From positions 124,001 through 188,000 of IMG/VR virus record IMGVR_UViG_3300033148_006102: 64,000 bases of DNA, one strand, 5' to 3'. The translations under genes and the position numbers were made by a program. The notes under the pieces were generated by a model. The model saw only the letters and a program-made list of their open reading frames with translations. It made no database searches and was not told where the DNA came from. This document shows positions 43,534 to 51,390 of the stretch, piece after piece. The stretch comes from a virus. Each line of letters starts with the position of its first letter. The stretch's first letter is position 1.

Positions 43534-44583
43534 TTAGAAAGGCACTCCTTCGTCTTCGTAACAAAAGTCGTCTTCGCCGAAGCAACGTTCGTCAGGCTTT
43601 ACGTCGCTCATGACTTCTGTTACACCGGCGAAACGATAATCAAGTGTCTGGTGGCCGTCGTTGGTTAACCAGCAGTTGTTTAACTTGTCGAGGCGGATAG
43701 GTGCGCCGCCATAGAAGTACCAACGGCCATCATTATCTTGTGCAAGGCGATCGGCCCATTTTGGTCGTACGCGCCACATATCATGCAATGTAACCTGTGT
43801 TGGATACAGAGAATCAATGATGGTTGGCCGCGTGCTCATTACGTGCTTCAGGCCTTCGACGGTCAGCGTATGCATAAGCAGGACGGGCTCATCTTTACAT
43901 GAAAGCAGATCCTTCGTTTCTTCATCGCTTTCCCATTCTGTGAGACCACCTGATGGTTCTAGGATAGGTGGCGCAATATGCAGTCTTATCGTGCCGTTAG
44001 GATCAACTGTGGCAAAGCTGAAACGACGATACCTGCCTATGGTGTACTCTGGAGAATTCCAATCTATGAGGTCTGCTAGTCGATTGTTAACCGCATCAAT
44101 GGATTGAAAAACGGGTGCGCCCGTGAAAGTACCTTCCTTAGTCGTTTTCTTGCGTGCTTTCTTTTTGGCAACCGGTTTCTTCTTGGCCACAGGTCTTGTT
44201 ACGTGGTCGGAAACATCAACACACTTGTCGATGAATTTGCGGTAGAATTTGCGGTCGGCTTCGATAGCCTTGTCGCGTTCTTCCTTCATCGAATCAATGA
44301 TGCTCTTGAAATTACGGTAACCAGGTATTGGCTCAACCTGTATACCAAGACTTCGGAAGTTTGAAAATTTGCTTCCTATCAGTAATGCCATAGGAATGTT
44401 CGCGCTGTTATTGAAAGTGTGTACGAGTTTGCCTGTTTTTGGGTCAATGAGTTCGGCGAGTATCTTGTTTTCGCCGTTATTGACCAAGACCACGCGTTCG
44501 CGAAGGATGCCACGCGGCACAAAGATATTCCAGCCAGCGTGCTGGAAGACGTCATAATGTGCTTCAGGTTTGTATTCGATCAT
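43534..44583 (-). CDS. Hypothetical protein with internal Lys-rich linker
   Basis: 349 residues. An N-terminal domain (to about 125) is joined to a C-terminal domain by VAKKKPVAKKKARKKTTK. The C terminus is acidic with two Cys. Two-domain layout with an H1-like linker; no family recognised. Confidence 0.75.
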   Translation of the reverse strand: MIEYKPEAHYDVFQHAGWNIFVPRGILRERVVLVNNGENKILAELIDPKTGKLVHTFNNSANIPMALLIGSKFSNFRSLGIQVEPIPGYRNFKSIIDSMKEERDKAIEADRKFYRKFIDKCVDVSDHVTRPVAKKKPVAKKKARKKTTKEGTFTGAPVFQSIDAVNNRLADLIDWNSPEYTIGRYRRFSFATVDPNGTIRLHIAPPILEPSGGLTEWESDEETKDLLSCKDEPVLLMHTLTVEGLKHVMSTRPTIIDSLYPTQVTLHDMWRVRPKWADRLAQDNDGRWYFYGGAPIRLDKLNNCWLTNDGHQTLDYRFAGVTEVMSDVKPDERCFGEDDFCYEDEGVPF

Positions 44584-44589
44584 GGTTTC

Positions 44590-44805
44590 CTATTCCGTGA
44601 AATCGCGGACAGTCGCCGCGTGTTCGCAGTCGTCACAAATACATGCGTTGTCTTTGTCCCACTCAACATTAGCGGGACTGGCAAGATCAGCGCCATCATC
44701 TGTTGCGTCGACCCATACAGTAGCGGCGATTCGAAAACCGCCATAGCTACCGCACTTGGGACAACGCATGCCTACGAGGCAGTTTGAATTTGGATTTTTA
44801 GACAT
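44590..44805 (-). CDS. Small zinc-ribbon protein
   Basis: 71 residues from ATG 44805, overlapping the upstream stop. CPKCGSYGGF and CICDDCEH form two Cys pairs, a zinc ribbon. No further assignment. Confidence 0.72.
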   Translation of the reverse strand: MSKNPNSNCLVGMRCPKCGSYGGFRIAATVWVDATDDGADLASPANVEWDKDNACICDDCEHAATVRDFTE

Positions 44806-45097
44806 AGTTAAAGCAGATGTTTTCTTCGTCAACCAAGCGCGTAACGTGCGAGGCTAACTGGACTGTATCTTGGTTACGTAAATCGAATGAACCACGTAGC
44901 TCCATTTCATGCCATGTGCGGAAGAAGCCGTTAATAAGCAACCGCATAATGTTCTGTTGGAGCGTGCGATGCATACGATAGAGACGATCGCGAATTAGAT
45001 CTTTTGCAAAATCGTGACCCATGATATTGGAGGCCTTCTCGAGCGCATCCATTGCGATTTCAATTTGATTCGCGATTTCTTGGTTAGCTGTTGTCAT
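44798..45097 (-). CDS. Small helical protein
   Basis: 99 residues from ATG 45097, overlapping the upstream stop by 14 bases. Helical throughout. No family recognised. Confidence 0.7.
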   Translation of the reverse strand: MTTANQEIANQIEIAMDALEKASNIMGHDFAKDLIRDRLYRMHRTLQQNIMRLLINGFFRTWHEMELRGSFDLRNQDTVQLASHVTRLVDEENICFNYV

Positions 45098-45509
45098 TGT
45101 CCACCTTGTAGTGGTCAAGATTACGAATAATCGCATCCGTGGTTGGCCAAGTATTCGGACCACCAGTCAAATCATGCGGTCCATTACAGGTACGCACAAG
45201 TAAGGTATATTGATCGGGACCGGGGGAACAAGGTTCGCCAGCTTGAAACATCCAGTGATCGGTTTGTAGGATGGTTTCGCCAAGTACGGCGACTCCGCCA
45301 CGACAAATATGAATCACATAGTCTTTGGGCACAAGACCCAGCTGTACCGCAAGTTCTTGCAAGAAATTTTTGGCGGCCTTATGGAATTGGTTTTTGAGTT
45401 CTTCCTCGTAAGGCTGCCATTTGTTGTATGCTTTGTTAAGCCGTGTGGCTAGTGTTTTCAGCTTTTTAATGTTCAGGTCAGTGCTCCTGGGAATGTGGTA
45501 AATTACCAC
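45084..45509 (-). CDS. Hypothetical protein
   Basis: 141 residues. Basic helical N terminus (KKLKTLATRLNKAYNK), then a beta segment (YVIHICRGGVAVLGE). Overlaps its neighbours. No family recognised. Confidence 0.7.
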   Translation of the reverse strand: MVIYHIPRSTDLNIKKLKTLATRLNKAYNKWQPYEEELKNQFHKAAKNFLQELAVQLGLVPKDYVIHICRGGVAVLGETILQTDHWMFQAGEPCSPGPDQYTLLVRTCNGPHDLTGGPNTWPTTDAIIRNLDHYKVDNDNS

Positions 45510-45810
45510 GTAGATATTTGTTCAAGTACGTCAGAAACTTTTCTACCTCGTGGTAGGTCTTTTCTACGCTATTGCTCATGCTAGCTGGCAGGAAGACGTC
45601 CCAGCCCGTGCAGGTATCGCCTTCCATATAGGATAGGATCAAAATCACTGCGCCTTGGACAACCCAGTGTTCAACGATTTGATCGCGTGGATTGTCGTAA
45701 GCTTTTTCCGGGCCGTGTTTGTACGAGTAGGTTGTTCGTACGGGTCGGCCGCCAGCAGCATGTAGTAGCTTGAATATTTCGTTACGTTGTTCGGAACGAT
45801 CAATTTTCAT
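45478..45810 (-). CDS. Small hypothetical protein
   Basis: 110 residues, beta/alpha mix (IVEHWVVQGAVILILSYMEG). Starts at the upstream stop. No family recognised. Confidence 0.7.
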   Translation of the reverse strand: MKIDRSEQRNEIFKLLHAAGGRPVRTTYSYKHGPEKAYDNPRDQIVEHWVVQGAVILILSYMEGDTCTGWDVFLPASMSNSVEKTYHEVEKFLTYLNKYLRGNLPHSQEH

Positions 45811-46061
45811 CAGAATTTCCGCAAGTTGTTGACTTCTCTGGTGAAGGCCCTGCGTTTGCTTGGGCCAGGCAGGTACTGCGTGGTTTCGAAATGTAGTAAA
45901 GCTGTGACTATTGCTTTTGCGTACCAGTACGAACCATGGCCTGGCTTGTCTGTGAAATCTATGGCACCGGATTGTATTAAATGACCGGCACGTTCAAGCA
46001 TGGCGTGGCTGGATTGTAGTATCAGATATGCGATCTTTTCACGTAGTTCGCTGTCTGTCAT
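45810..46061 (-). CDS. Small hypothetical protein
   Basis: 83 residues; GAGGAAAA precedes the ATG at 46061. Helical. No family recognised. Confidence 0.7.
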   Translation of the reverse strand: MTDSELREKIAYLILQSSHAMLERAGHLIQSGAIDFTDKPGHGSYWYAKAIVTALLHFETTQYLPGPSKRRAFTREVNNLRKF

Positions 46062-46197
46062 TTTTCCTCACTGCTATAGACCGCGCCAAGATGTCGTAAG
46101 CCTTGTCAAGAAATTGATTCTTGCCCTGAACAGTACGATCGTCCTTGGCGTGGCAGACTAGTGCGTAAACCGTTTCAAGCACGTCAATGGTGCTCAT
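46039..46197 (-). CDS. Very small helical protein
   Basis: 52 residues from ATG 46197, which forms ATGA with the upstream stop; an earlier ATG at 46224 lies inside that gene. MSTIDVLETVYALVCHAKDD. No family recognised. Confidence 0.6.
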   Translation of the reverse strand: MSTIDVLETVYALVCHAKDDRTVQGKNQFLDKAYDILARSIAVRKNDRQRTT

Positions 46198-46565
46198 ATT
46201 TTCGATGGTTTGTGGTTGTTCCATTGTTTAATTGCTTCTTCTGCTTGTTCCAAATTTTGAAATTCCACTGTCTTGCTTACACGTTCAACGCGCCCGTCTT
46301 CAAAAGCACGGAAGACGGTATAACCAGAACGACGATTATCGGGATACGGAATCCAGGCCATACCATCTTTGCCTTCAGCAATTGGGATTCTTATGTGCAG
46401 GTATGAAGGTGTTTCGCTTGCTACGAAAAATCCGCCTTCGTAAACTTTTTGGAGTAGCTCTGTGCCGTAAGTAAGCATCCAGCTGACATGAAACCAGCAC
46501 TCGCCGATTTTCTTGTTCTTACGCACAATCTCTTTGATTGTGGTTGATGTCGCTACATATTCCAT
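46194..46565 (-). CDS. Hypothetical protein
   Basis: 123 residues, beta-rich centre (GGFFVASETPSYLHIRIPIAEG). No family recognised. Overlaps the C-terminal fragment of the PP-loop gene upstream. Confidence 0.7.
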   Translation of the reverse strand: MEYVATSTTIKEIVRKNKKIGECWFHVSWMLTYGTELLQKVYEGGFFVASETPSYLHIRIPIAEGKDGMAWIPYPDNRRSGYTVFRAFEDGRVERVSKTVEFQNLEQAEEAIKQWNNHKPSKI

Positions 46566-46780
46566 TTCTTGGCGTCCTCCTTCAGTTGTTCCATATCGAC
46601 GCCGGCACCTTCATCAAGCATACGCTTGATTTCAGCGATTTTGAACTTGTGCCGGAAGTCATGGCCTACTTCTTCCTCAAGGGCCACGTATTCGTCGAGC
46701 AGCCTGGGATTGTGTTTACCGGCGATCAGCAGCGCATCCTTTGGTGCAAATACGCAAAAGACACAGCTGAGGCGCGGCAT
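46553..46780 (-). pseudogene. C-terminal piece of PP-loop (PAPS-reductase-like) gene 1
   Basis: From ATG 46780 this piece encodes 75 residues, starting MPRLSCVFCVFAPKD, the Cys-pair motif that normally closes a PAPS-reductase-like domain. It is in the same frame as the piece ending at 46868. The 29 codons between them are open (FPIFDWTVEEVWAKIH...) once the TGA at 46868-46870 is passed. No ribosome site precedes ATG 46780, so independent translation looks unlikely. Confidence 0.65.
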
Positions 46781-46867
46781 ACCGTAATCGTAGGCATAGT
46801 GATATGGGACATTAGTCGAATGGATTTTTGCCCATACTTCTTCAACTGTCCAATCGAAGATAGGAAA

Positions 46868-47377
46868 TCAATCATCAACTTGTTTGCGCGTACCTTTACC
46901 CGTACAGGCTTTGTTGACCTGAAATGGTATTTTCTTCGATCGAGCAGGCGATTCTTGTTTACGGATTCCCATACAATTGAGGAGGCGAATCGGGCGATCG
47001 ACACCTGCTTCTCGACTTTCCGTGGCGAGTGCGGTCAGGACACGCTGCATCGGACCTCGTTTGAAGTCACTGGTGCACCATCGTCGTGCGGCATCTGGCC
47101 ATTTTTGTCGGTGGCGTACGTAGTCTATGAGGGTATCATGCGTGCGATTCGAAGACGTGATGAAGCGCAGGCCATAATACATTGCTTGGACTTCTGCGAG
47201 GACGCGGGTGCCGTCCCACTCCGCTCGCTTCAGGTCCGCATGGGCTACGATTAGTCGATCGCGCGAAACGCCAAGCTTATCAGCAAGCTCCACAAGATAT
47301 ATGAGCATCGCTTGAGAATCCTTACCCGCTGAACTGTTGATCATTATCCAGTCATAGTCGCGAATATCGGGATTCAT
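46868..47377 (-). CDS. PP-loop (PAPS-reductase/ATP-sulfurylase-like) gene 1, cut by in-frame TGA
   Basis: 169 residues with the PP-loop SSAGKDSQAML (about 14-24) that binds ATP pyrophosphate, then LLNCMGIRKQESPAR. Family members activate or reduce sulfate, or modify nucleic acids. The frame ends in TGA at 46868-46870 (KQVDD-stop) and continues unbroken to 46553. A single TGG-to-TGA change would restore about 273 residues, the expected length. Either a recent nonsense mutation or a read-through site. Start overlaps the deformylase stop. Confidence 0.78.
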   Translation of the reverse strand: MNPDIRDYDWIMINSSAGKDSQAMLIYLVELADKLGVSRDRLIVAHADLKRAEWDGTRVLAEVQAMYYGLRFITSSNRTHDTLIDYVRHRQKWPDAARRWCTSDFKRGPMQRVLTALATESREAGVDRPIRLLNCMGIRKQESPARSKKIPFQVNKACTGKGTRKQVDD

Positions 47378-47937
47378 TTAGCTTTTGGTACCGGTACAAC
47401 TGGTGCCAATGACGCTAGCGCCGTCATGGCGGCAAGCGTCTTTTGAGCATCAGCCTGGGTAGGTTCTTTTATCTGTGGATAGTCTGGAAGCACGCGCCCG
47501 TTGAGATGATCAAGTTCATGTTGAATACAGCGAGCCTGTAATTCACTGAAGCAACGCGTAATCGTGTTGCCGTGTGTCGTTACATATTCAACATCGATAT
47601 GCTTATAGCGTTCGGTGTACCGGCGCAAACCTGGAAAGCTGAGGCAGCTTTCGTAGTTTTTACTGGTTTCATCCGAATGCTTCACGATCTTTGGATTGAT
47701 CATCGCGATACGCTCGCCAAGATGAATGACTACGACACGAAGACCAACACCAACTTGCGGCGCGGCTAGACCGATACCACGATGTTGGGCCTGTAACCAG
47801 AACATATCGTTAACAAGTTGCGGCAAGTCTGGATACTCGAGGATGTTCTGCACATCAATCGGTTCCGCGGCCTGGCGCAGCACAGGAGCATCTGCAGGCA
47901 CCAACTTCTTCCACTTTTTAGCCTTCTTCGGTTTCAT
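47374..47937 (-). CDS. def: Peptide deformylase
   Basis: 187 residues. Motif I GIGLAAPQVG (54-63), motif II ESCLS with metal-ligand Cys98 (Ser replaces the usual Gly), motif III HELDH (140-144). All metal ligands are present. Removes the formyl group from nascent peptides; phage versions are known in marine and other phages. It has a short basic N-terminal extension. Confidence 0.93.
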   Translation of the reverse strand: MKPKKAKKWKKLVPADAPVLRQAAEPIDVQNILEYPDLPQLVNDMFWLQAQHRGIGLAAPQVGVGLRVVVIHLGERIAMINPKIVKHSDETSKNYESCLSFPGLRRYTERYKHIDVEYVTTHGNTITRCFSELQARCIQHELDHLNGRVLPDYPQIKEPTQADAQKTLAAMTALASLAPVVPVPKAK

Positions 47938-48149
47938 TCGATGGGATTCCTTTCAAAAACGAGTTCGAGTTCTGCTTCCGGGATGTCTGTGATGATTTCT
48001 CCATTATCAAGACATTCGATCTCGTAGAAAGATGCGGTATCTGGATAGAGATTGAGTAGATACAGGATTACCCCTTCTCGACCACGGTAGCGTACATGAT
48101 ACCCAACGCAGTACTTGTGTAAGTAACCTTCTTTTGGTTCGTCTACCAA
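47934..48149 (-). CDS. Small hypothetical protein
   Basis: 71 residues if it starts at TTG 48149, overlapping the upstream stop by 7 bases; the open frame extends to an ATG at 48296 deep inside the neighbour. Beta-rich (YHVRYRGREGVILYLLNLY), SH3-like in feel. Start uncertain; no family recognised. Confidence 0.6.
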   Translation of the reverse strand: MVDEPKEGYLHKYCVGYHVRYRGREGVILYLLNLYPDTASFYEIECLDNGEIITDIPEAELELVFERNPIE

Positions 48150-48904
48150 TTTGGGTTCTTTACTGCTGGTACGTTGTAGGCAAGCGGATAGATTACCTGC
48201 GGATGCAGGCGTTCTTTCGCGAGCAGATTTGCTGCTTCTGTGATTGTTTGCTTGTATTTCGCAGCGCATACCATCCAGTGTGGCGCGTCTGCCCATAGCT
48301 CATAGTCGGTGACAACGTAAGGATCGCCAATAATCGCGGTCCTACCACGTGTAATTACCACAGCCCGGATATGGGTGGTAAAGCCCAGCTTGTCGAGCGT
48401 AGCTTTCAGAGGTAGCAACGCACCTTTGGCATATGTATGCGCACCATAACCTTGACTGGAAAATGTGCTTGAGCAGCTTACTTTGACGCGATTCATCACG
48501 CACGGATCGCGTATGAATAGCACGGTATGTGCCAGCTTATCAAGTTGTTCATTTAGCAGCTCTTTATACAACTCGAATTGTTTGTAGAGCGCCATGAAAG
48601 GTTCACGATGTTTTTCGTAAATCTCGTTGTGAACATCTTCTGGTAATGGCTTGAACCGCTTCTTAGCACGAGGTTGTCTGCGCTTCTGTTCGGCCAAGAA
48701 CGCTTCGTCCAGTGCATCTTGCGCTTCACGCATAAACGTGAATTGTTCAGAGCGTGTGACCTGGCGCCGTTCCCACGCACCCCGAAAAGTACGTGGGAGG
48801 CTGTTAGTGATTATGCTTAGTTTCTTTATCCATTTGTGCTCTACGGGATGTCTGGTTCGTCCACCAGATTCGCACGTACGAGTACTTTCGCCATTTTCGG
48901 ACAT
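48143..48904 (-). CDS. Hypothetical protein
   Basis: 253 residues from ATG 48904, 64 bases inside the methyltransferase gene; ATG 48733 is an alternative. Basic N terminus, a long helical middle (LYKQFELYKELLNEQLDKL), then a beta/alpha part. No family recognised. Confidence 0.7.
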   Translation of the reverse strand: MSENGESTRTCESGGRTRHPVEHKWIKKLSIITNSLPRTFRGAWERRQVTRSEQFTFMREAQDALDEAFLAEQKRRQPRAKKRFKPLPEDVHNEIYEKHREPFMALYKQFELYKELLNEQLDKLAHTVLFIRDPCVMNRVKVSCSSTFSSQGYGAHTYAKGALLPLKATLDKLGFTTHIRAVVITRGRTAIIGDPYVVTDYELWADAPHWMVCAAKYKQTITEAANLLAKERLHPQVIYPLAYNVPAVKNPNW

Positions 48905-50478
48905 ACTGAATTTCCTATTTTGGCTATCTGGTTTTGTATGGAACCAGTAAGAATATATTCATCTGGGAAACCTTGCGCTCGCGCTAATTCACGAGGTTGG
49001 AACATCCGCAGACCAATATCAGTGATTTGGTAATCACTACCATTGATCGTAACAACACCCATACGGGCTTTGGTGGTAATTGTGTGAAGTGGTTCCTTCA
49101 CGGACTGCCCGACAGCTGTGCCGTAGTACTTGATCAGGAAGGCACGAACGAGCTCTGTGTTATCACGCGCACCGTTGACCTCAGCTTGGACTGTAGCGAG
49201 TTTATTCATACCCATCACAGTTGGTGCTGGGTCATCAGGTTTGCGGCCAACGCTTTGCCCATTGTACTGGCTGAGGAAAGCCGCTACTTGTGCGAACTTA
49301 TTACCTTGAGCTGTAACGGTGCGAATAGGATCTTTCATGTCAGAACCTACACCGGTGCCATAATAGTGCGTTAGGAAGGCTGCGACGAGTGCGTTGTGAT
49401 CCCGCGCCGTAACAGTAGGTAGTGGCTCGTCTGGACTCTTACCGACACGTCCACCATAGTACTGACTGATATGCGGTACCACAATCGCTTTCTCTGGGCG
49501 ATGCGCCACAATGGTCTTCATAGGTTGTTCCAGATCTTGACCATGGAAGCGCCCGTCTTTGGAATAATGTGCTATGTCGACACCATAAGGTACAACCAGT
49601 GCTTTGTCGTTGCCTTGGGCGCACACTGTACCTAGTGGTTGCTCAATGCTCTGTCCACGGAAATAAACAGGATCACCTTTACGGTAATGGCCTGTGCGCA
49701 CGATGAATGGTTCGGGATCGTCGAAGACGAATTTCTGTAATCCCTTCGCAATTCGTTTCAGCGTGTTTTCGGCTAATGGTCGTTTACGGTTGAAGATCGA
49801 ATTAGTCGGAATGGACCAATCAATACATTCTGCCGCTGTTCGATAAGGCTCCAGTCCTTCACCGTGTGTTGGTTTTGGCCATACGATAGGTGCGCCATCG
49901 CAACGGGCGATGATGAATAACCTTTTACGCGTAGTAGGTACGCCATAATCTGCGGCGCTAAGTATACGCCACTCAATGCTATAGCCTTCAGCACGTAGAC
50001 CATTAACCCAGCTTTGAAATGTTTCGCCCAATCGCTTCTTGTCTGGGCGGTCATTGACGAGCGGTCCCCAATCTTGGAATTCTTCAACGTTTTCCAGCAT
50101 GATTACACGTGGCCGGACCAGCTTGGCCCATTTGACTACGATCCATGCCAGAGCACGTATACGACGCTCCAGTGGACGTCCACCTTTTGCTTTGCTGAAG
50201 TGTTTGCAATCTGGACTGAACCACGCTAGGCCAATTGGTTGTGTTCCGCAAGCACGTATCGGGTCAACTTCCCAGAGATCTTCGCAAAGATGCAGTGTAC
50301 GCATGTGATTGAGTTTGTGCATCTCGAGCGCGGAGAAGTCATGATTTATGGCGAGATCCGGATCCCGGCCGAGTGCTGTGGTGATGCCATGAGAAGCACC
50401 ACCACCGCCGGCGAAGTTGTCTACTATTAGTTCAGTGTCGAGTATGGGTTTGCATCGTGAGACAATTTTGGTTGTCAT
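48841..50478 (-). CDS. DNA (cytosine-5) methyltransferase
   Basis: 545 residues. Motif I DNFAGGGGAS (20-29), motif IV SPDCKHFS with catalytic Cys91 (Asp replaces Pro before Cys), motif VI ENV (129-131), motif VIII TRKRLF, and C-terminal GFPDEY...IGNSV (motifs IX-X). Between VIII and IX, residues about 265-490 hold six imperfect repeats of roughly 35 residues built on P-x-x-T-V/I-x-A, probably the target-recognition region. No restriction partner is visible, so protection of phage DNA from host restriction is likely. Confidence 0.92.
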   Translation of the reverse strand: MTTKIVSRCKPILDTELIVDNFAGGGGASHGITTALGRDPDLAINHDFSALEMHKLNHMRTLHLCEDLWEVDPIRACGTQPIGLAWFSPDCKHFSKAKGGRPLERRIRALAWIVVKWAKLVRPRVIMLENVEEFQDWGPLVNDRPDKKRLGETFQSWVNGLRAEGYSIEWRILSAADYGVPTTRKRLFIIARCDGAPIVWPKPTHGEGLEPYRTAAECIDWSIPTNSIFNRKRPLAENTLKRIAKGLQKFVFDDPEPFIVRTGHYRKGDPVYFRGQSIEQPLGTVCAQGNDKALVVPYGVDIAHYSKDGRFHGQDLEQPMKTIVAHRPEKAIVVPHISQYYGGRVGKSPDEPLPTVTARDHNALVAAFLTHYYGTGVGSDMKDPIRTVTAQGNKFAQVAAFLSQYNGQSVGRKPDDPAPTVMGMNKLATVQAEVNGARDNTELVRAFLIKYYGTAVGQSVKEPLHTITTKARMGVVTINGSDYQITDIGLRMFQPRELARAQGFPDEYILTGSIQNQIAKIGNSVCPKMAKVLVRANLVDEPDIP

Positions 50479-50691
50479 CTACTTCAGCTTCTCCACATCG
50501 AACTCATTTTTGATGAATTTGGCCAGGAAGCTCCCGGCTGACGGTGCGGTCAACAACTTCTGATGCGTCTCTTCCGGGACACTCGCGTACTTGTAGTAAC
50601 CGCCGTTCTTGAATCGAACAAAGAGGTCTTGTGTCTCTGGATCATAGCCGACTTCGGCGATGTTCGAGGACACAACTGGTACCATGTCCAT
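50479..50691 (-). CDS. KTSC-domain protein
   Basis: 70 residues matching the KTSC domain pattern (VSSNIAEVGYDPETQDLFVRF...YYKYASVPEETHQKLL...GSFLAKFIK). The domain is widespread in phages and often linked to RNA/DNA-binding genes; its function is unclear. Confidence 0.85.
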   Translation of the reverse strand: MDMVPVVSSNIAEVGYDPETQDLFVRFKNGGYYKYASVPEETHQKLLTAPSAGSFLAKFIKNEFDVEKLK

Positions 50692-50703
50692 GAATTTCCT
50701 TTC

Positions 50704-50726
50704 TTGGTACTATGGGATAATCCCAG
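50704..50726 (+). promoter_or_regulatory. Dispersed 23-bp palindromic element, copy E (intergenic)
   Basis: Plus strand: TTGGTACTATG, centre G, GATAATCCCAG. It occupies the gap upstream of the KTSC gene, starting 13 bases before its ATG. The best-conserved half faces against transcription. Confidence 0.6.
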
Positions 50727-50734
50727 GTCGCGAT

Positions 50735-51010
50735 CTATGGTGCGTGTTCGAGCATGGATGGTGGTACGCGCCACTCATGGTAGTCGTCGGTGCGTACCAG
50801 TATGTTCTTCTTCAGCTTCTTGACGACGGTGCCACGAATTACGCTACCCGAACGCCGTGTGAACTGTACTTCGTCGCCAGGCTTGAAGTTTGTGCTGGCG
50901 ACTGCGTTGTTGATTTCTAGCAGTTGCTTGTGACGTGCACGTGCGGCAGCGCTGATCTGTTTTACTTCGTTAAGGTCTGCCTTTGAGATGGCATCGATGA
51001 TGTCTTGCAT
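50735..51010 (-). CDS. Small protein with SH3/KOW-like barrel
   Basis: 91 residues. Helical N terminus (ISAAARARHKQLLEI), then FKPGDEVQFTRRSGSVIRGTVVKK, a pattern typical of small beta-barrel nucleic-acid or protein-binding folds. Overlaps the gene upstream by 49 bases. Confidence 0.7.
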   Translation of the reverse strand: MQDIIDAISKADLNEVKQISAAARARHKQLLEINNAVASTNFKPGDEVQFTRRSGSVIRGTVVKKLKKNILVRTDDYHEWRVPPSMLEHAP

Positions 51011-51372
51011 ACTTTCTTAGCCTTTCGTTTTTGTCGGGATTCTCGGACAGCTTCAGCTTCTTCACCGTCTACTACGCGAATGTTGCCATCAGAATTGAGG
51101 ACAACCTCAATACCTTCAAGCTGTACTTCGCCCGCTTTCTTTTCTGCCTGCGATAGCCGACGTGGGTTGCGCCCCTCACAATTAGCGCGAAGGATTTCCA
51201 ATACCGTTGTCGGTAACTCCCAACCTTGATTTATTGTCCAATCTATGAGCGAGCGATGCCCTTTCTTACCCCGCCGGTAGATCCCTATTTCTTCCGGTTT
51301 GCGGATATTGGGCAGCGCTAACGCTTCAATCACTAGGCAGAGTTCGAAGTGACGAGGATATACCTCGTGCAT
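50962..51372 (-). CDS. C-terminal part of PP-loop gene 2, separate after in-frame TAA
   Basis: 136 residues starting MHEVYPRHFELCLVIEALAL, the helix that in PAPS-reductase-like proteins follows the Cys pair. It is in the same frame as the gene ending at 51391 and only six codons (DEEWIT) separate the TAA from this ATG. GAGGA lies 10 bases before the ATG, so this half could be translated on its own. The C-terminal tail is Lys/Arg-rich. Confidence 0.7.
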   Translation of the reverse strand: MHEVYPRHFELCLVIEALALPNIRKPEEIGIYRRGKKGHRSLIDWTINQGWELPTTVLEILRANCEGRNPRRLSQAEKKAGEVQLEGIEVVLNSDGNIRVVDGEEAEAVRESRQKRKAKKVCKTSSMPSQRQTLTK

Positions 51373-51390
51373 TGTGATCCATTCCTCGTC

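Noticed and set aside
46538-47254. 238-codon plus-strand frame opposite the broken PP-loop gene
   Set aside because: The minus strand here encodes PP-loop and Cys motifs in one frame, so the plus-strand frame is a shadow.
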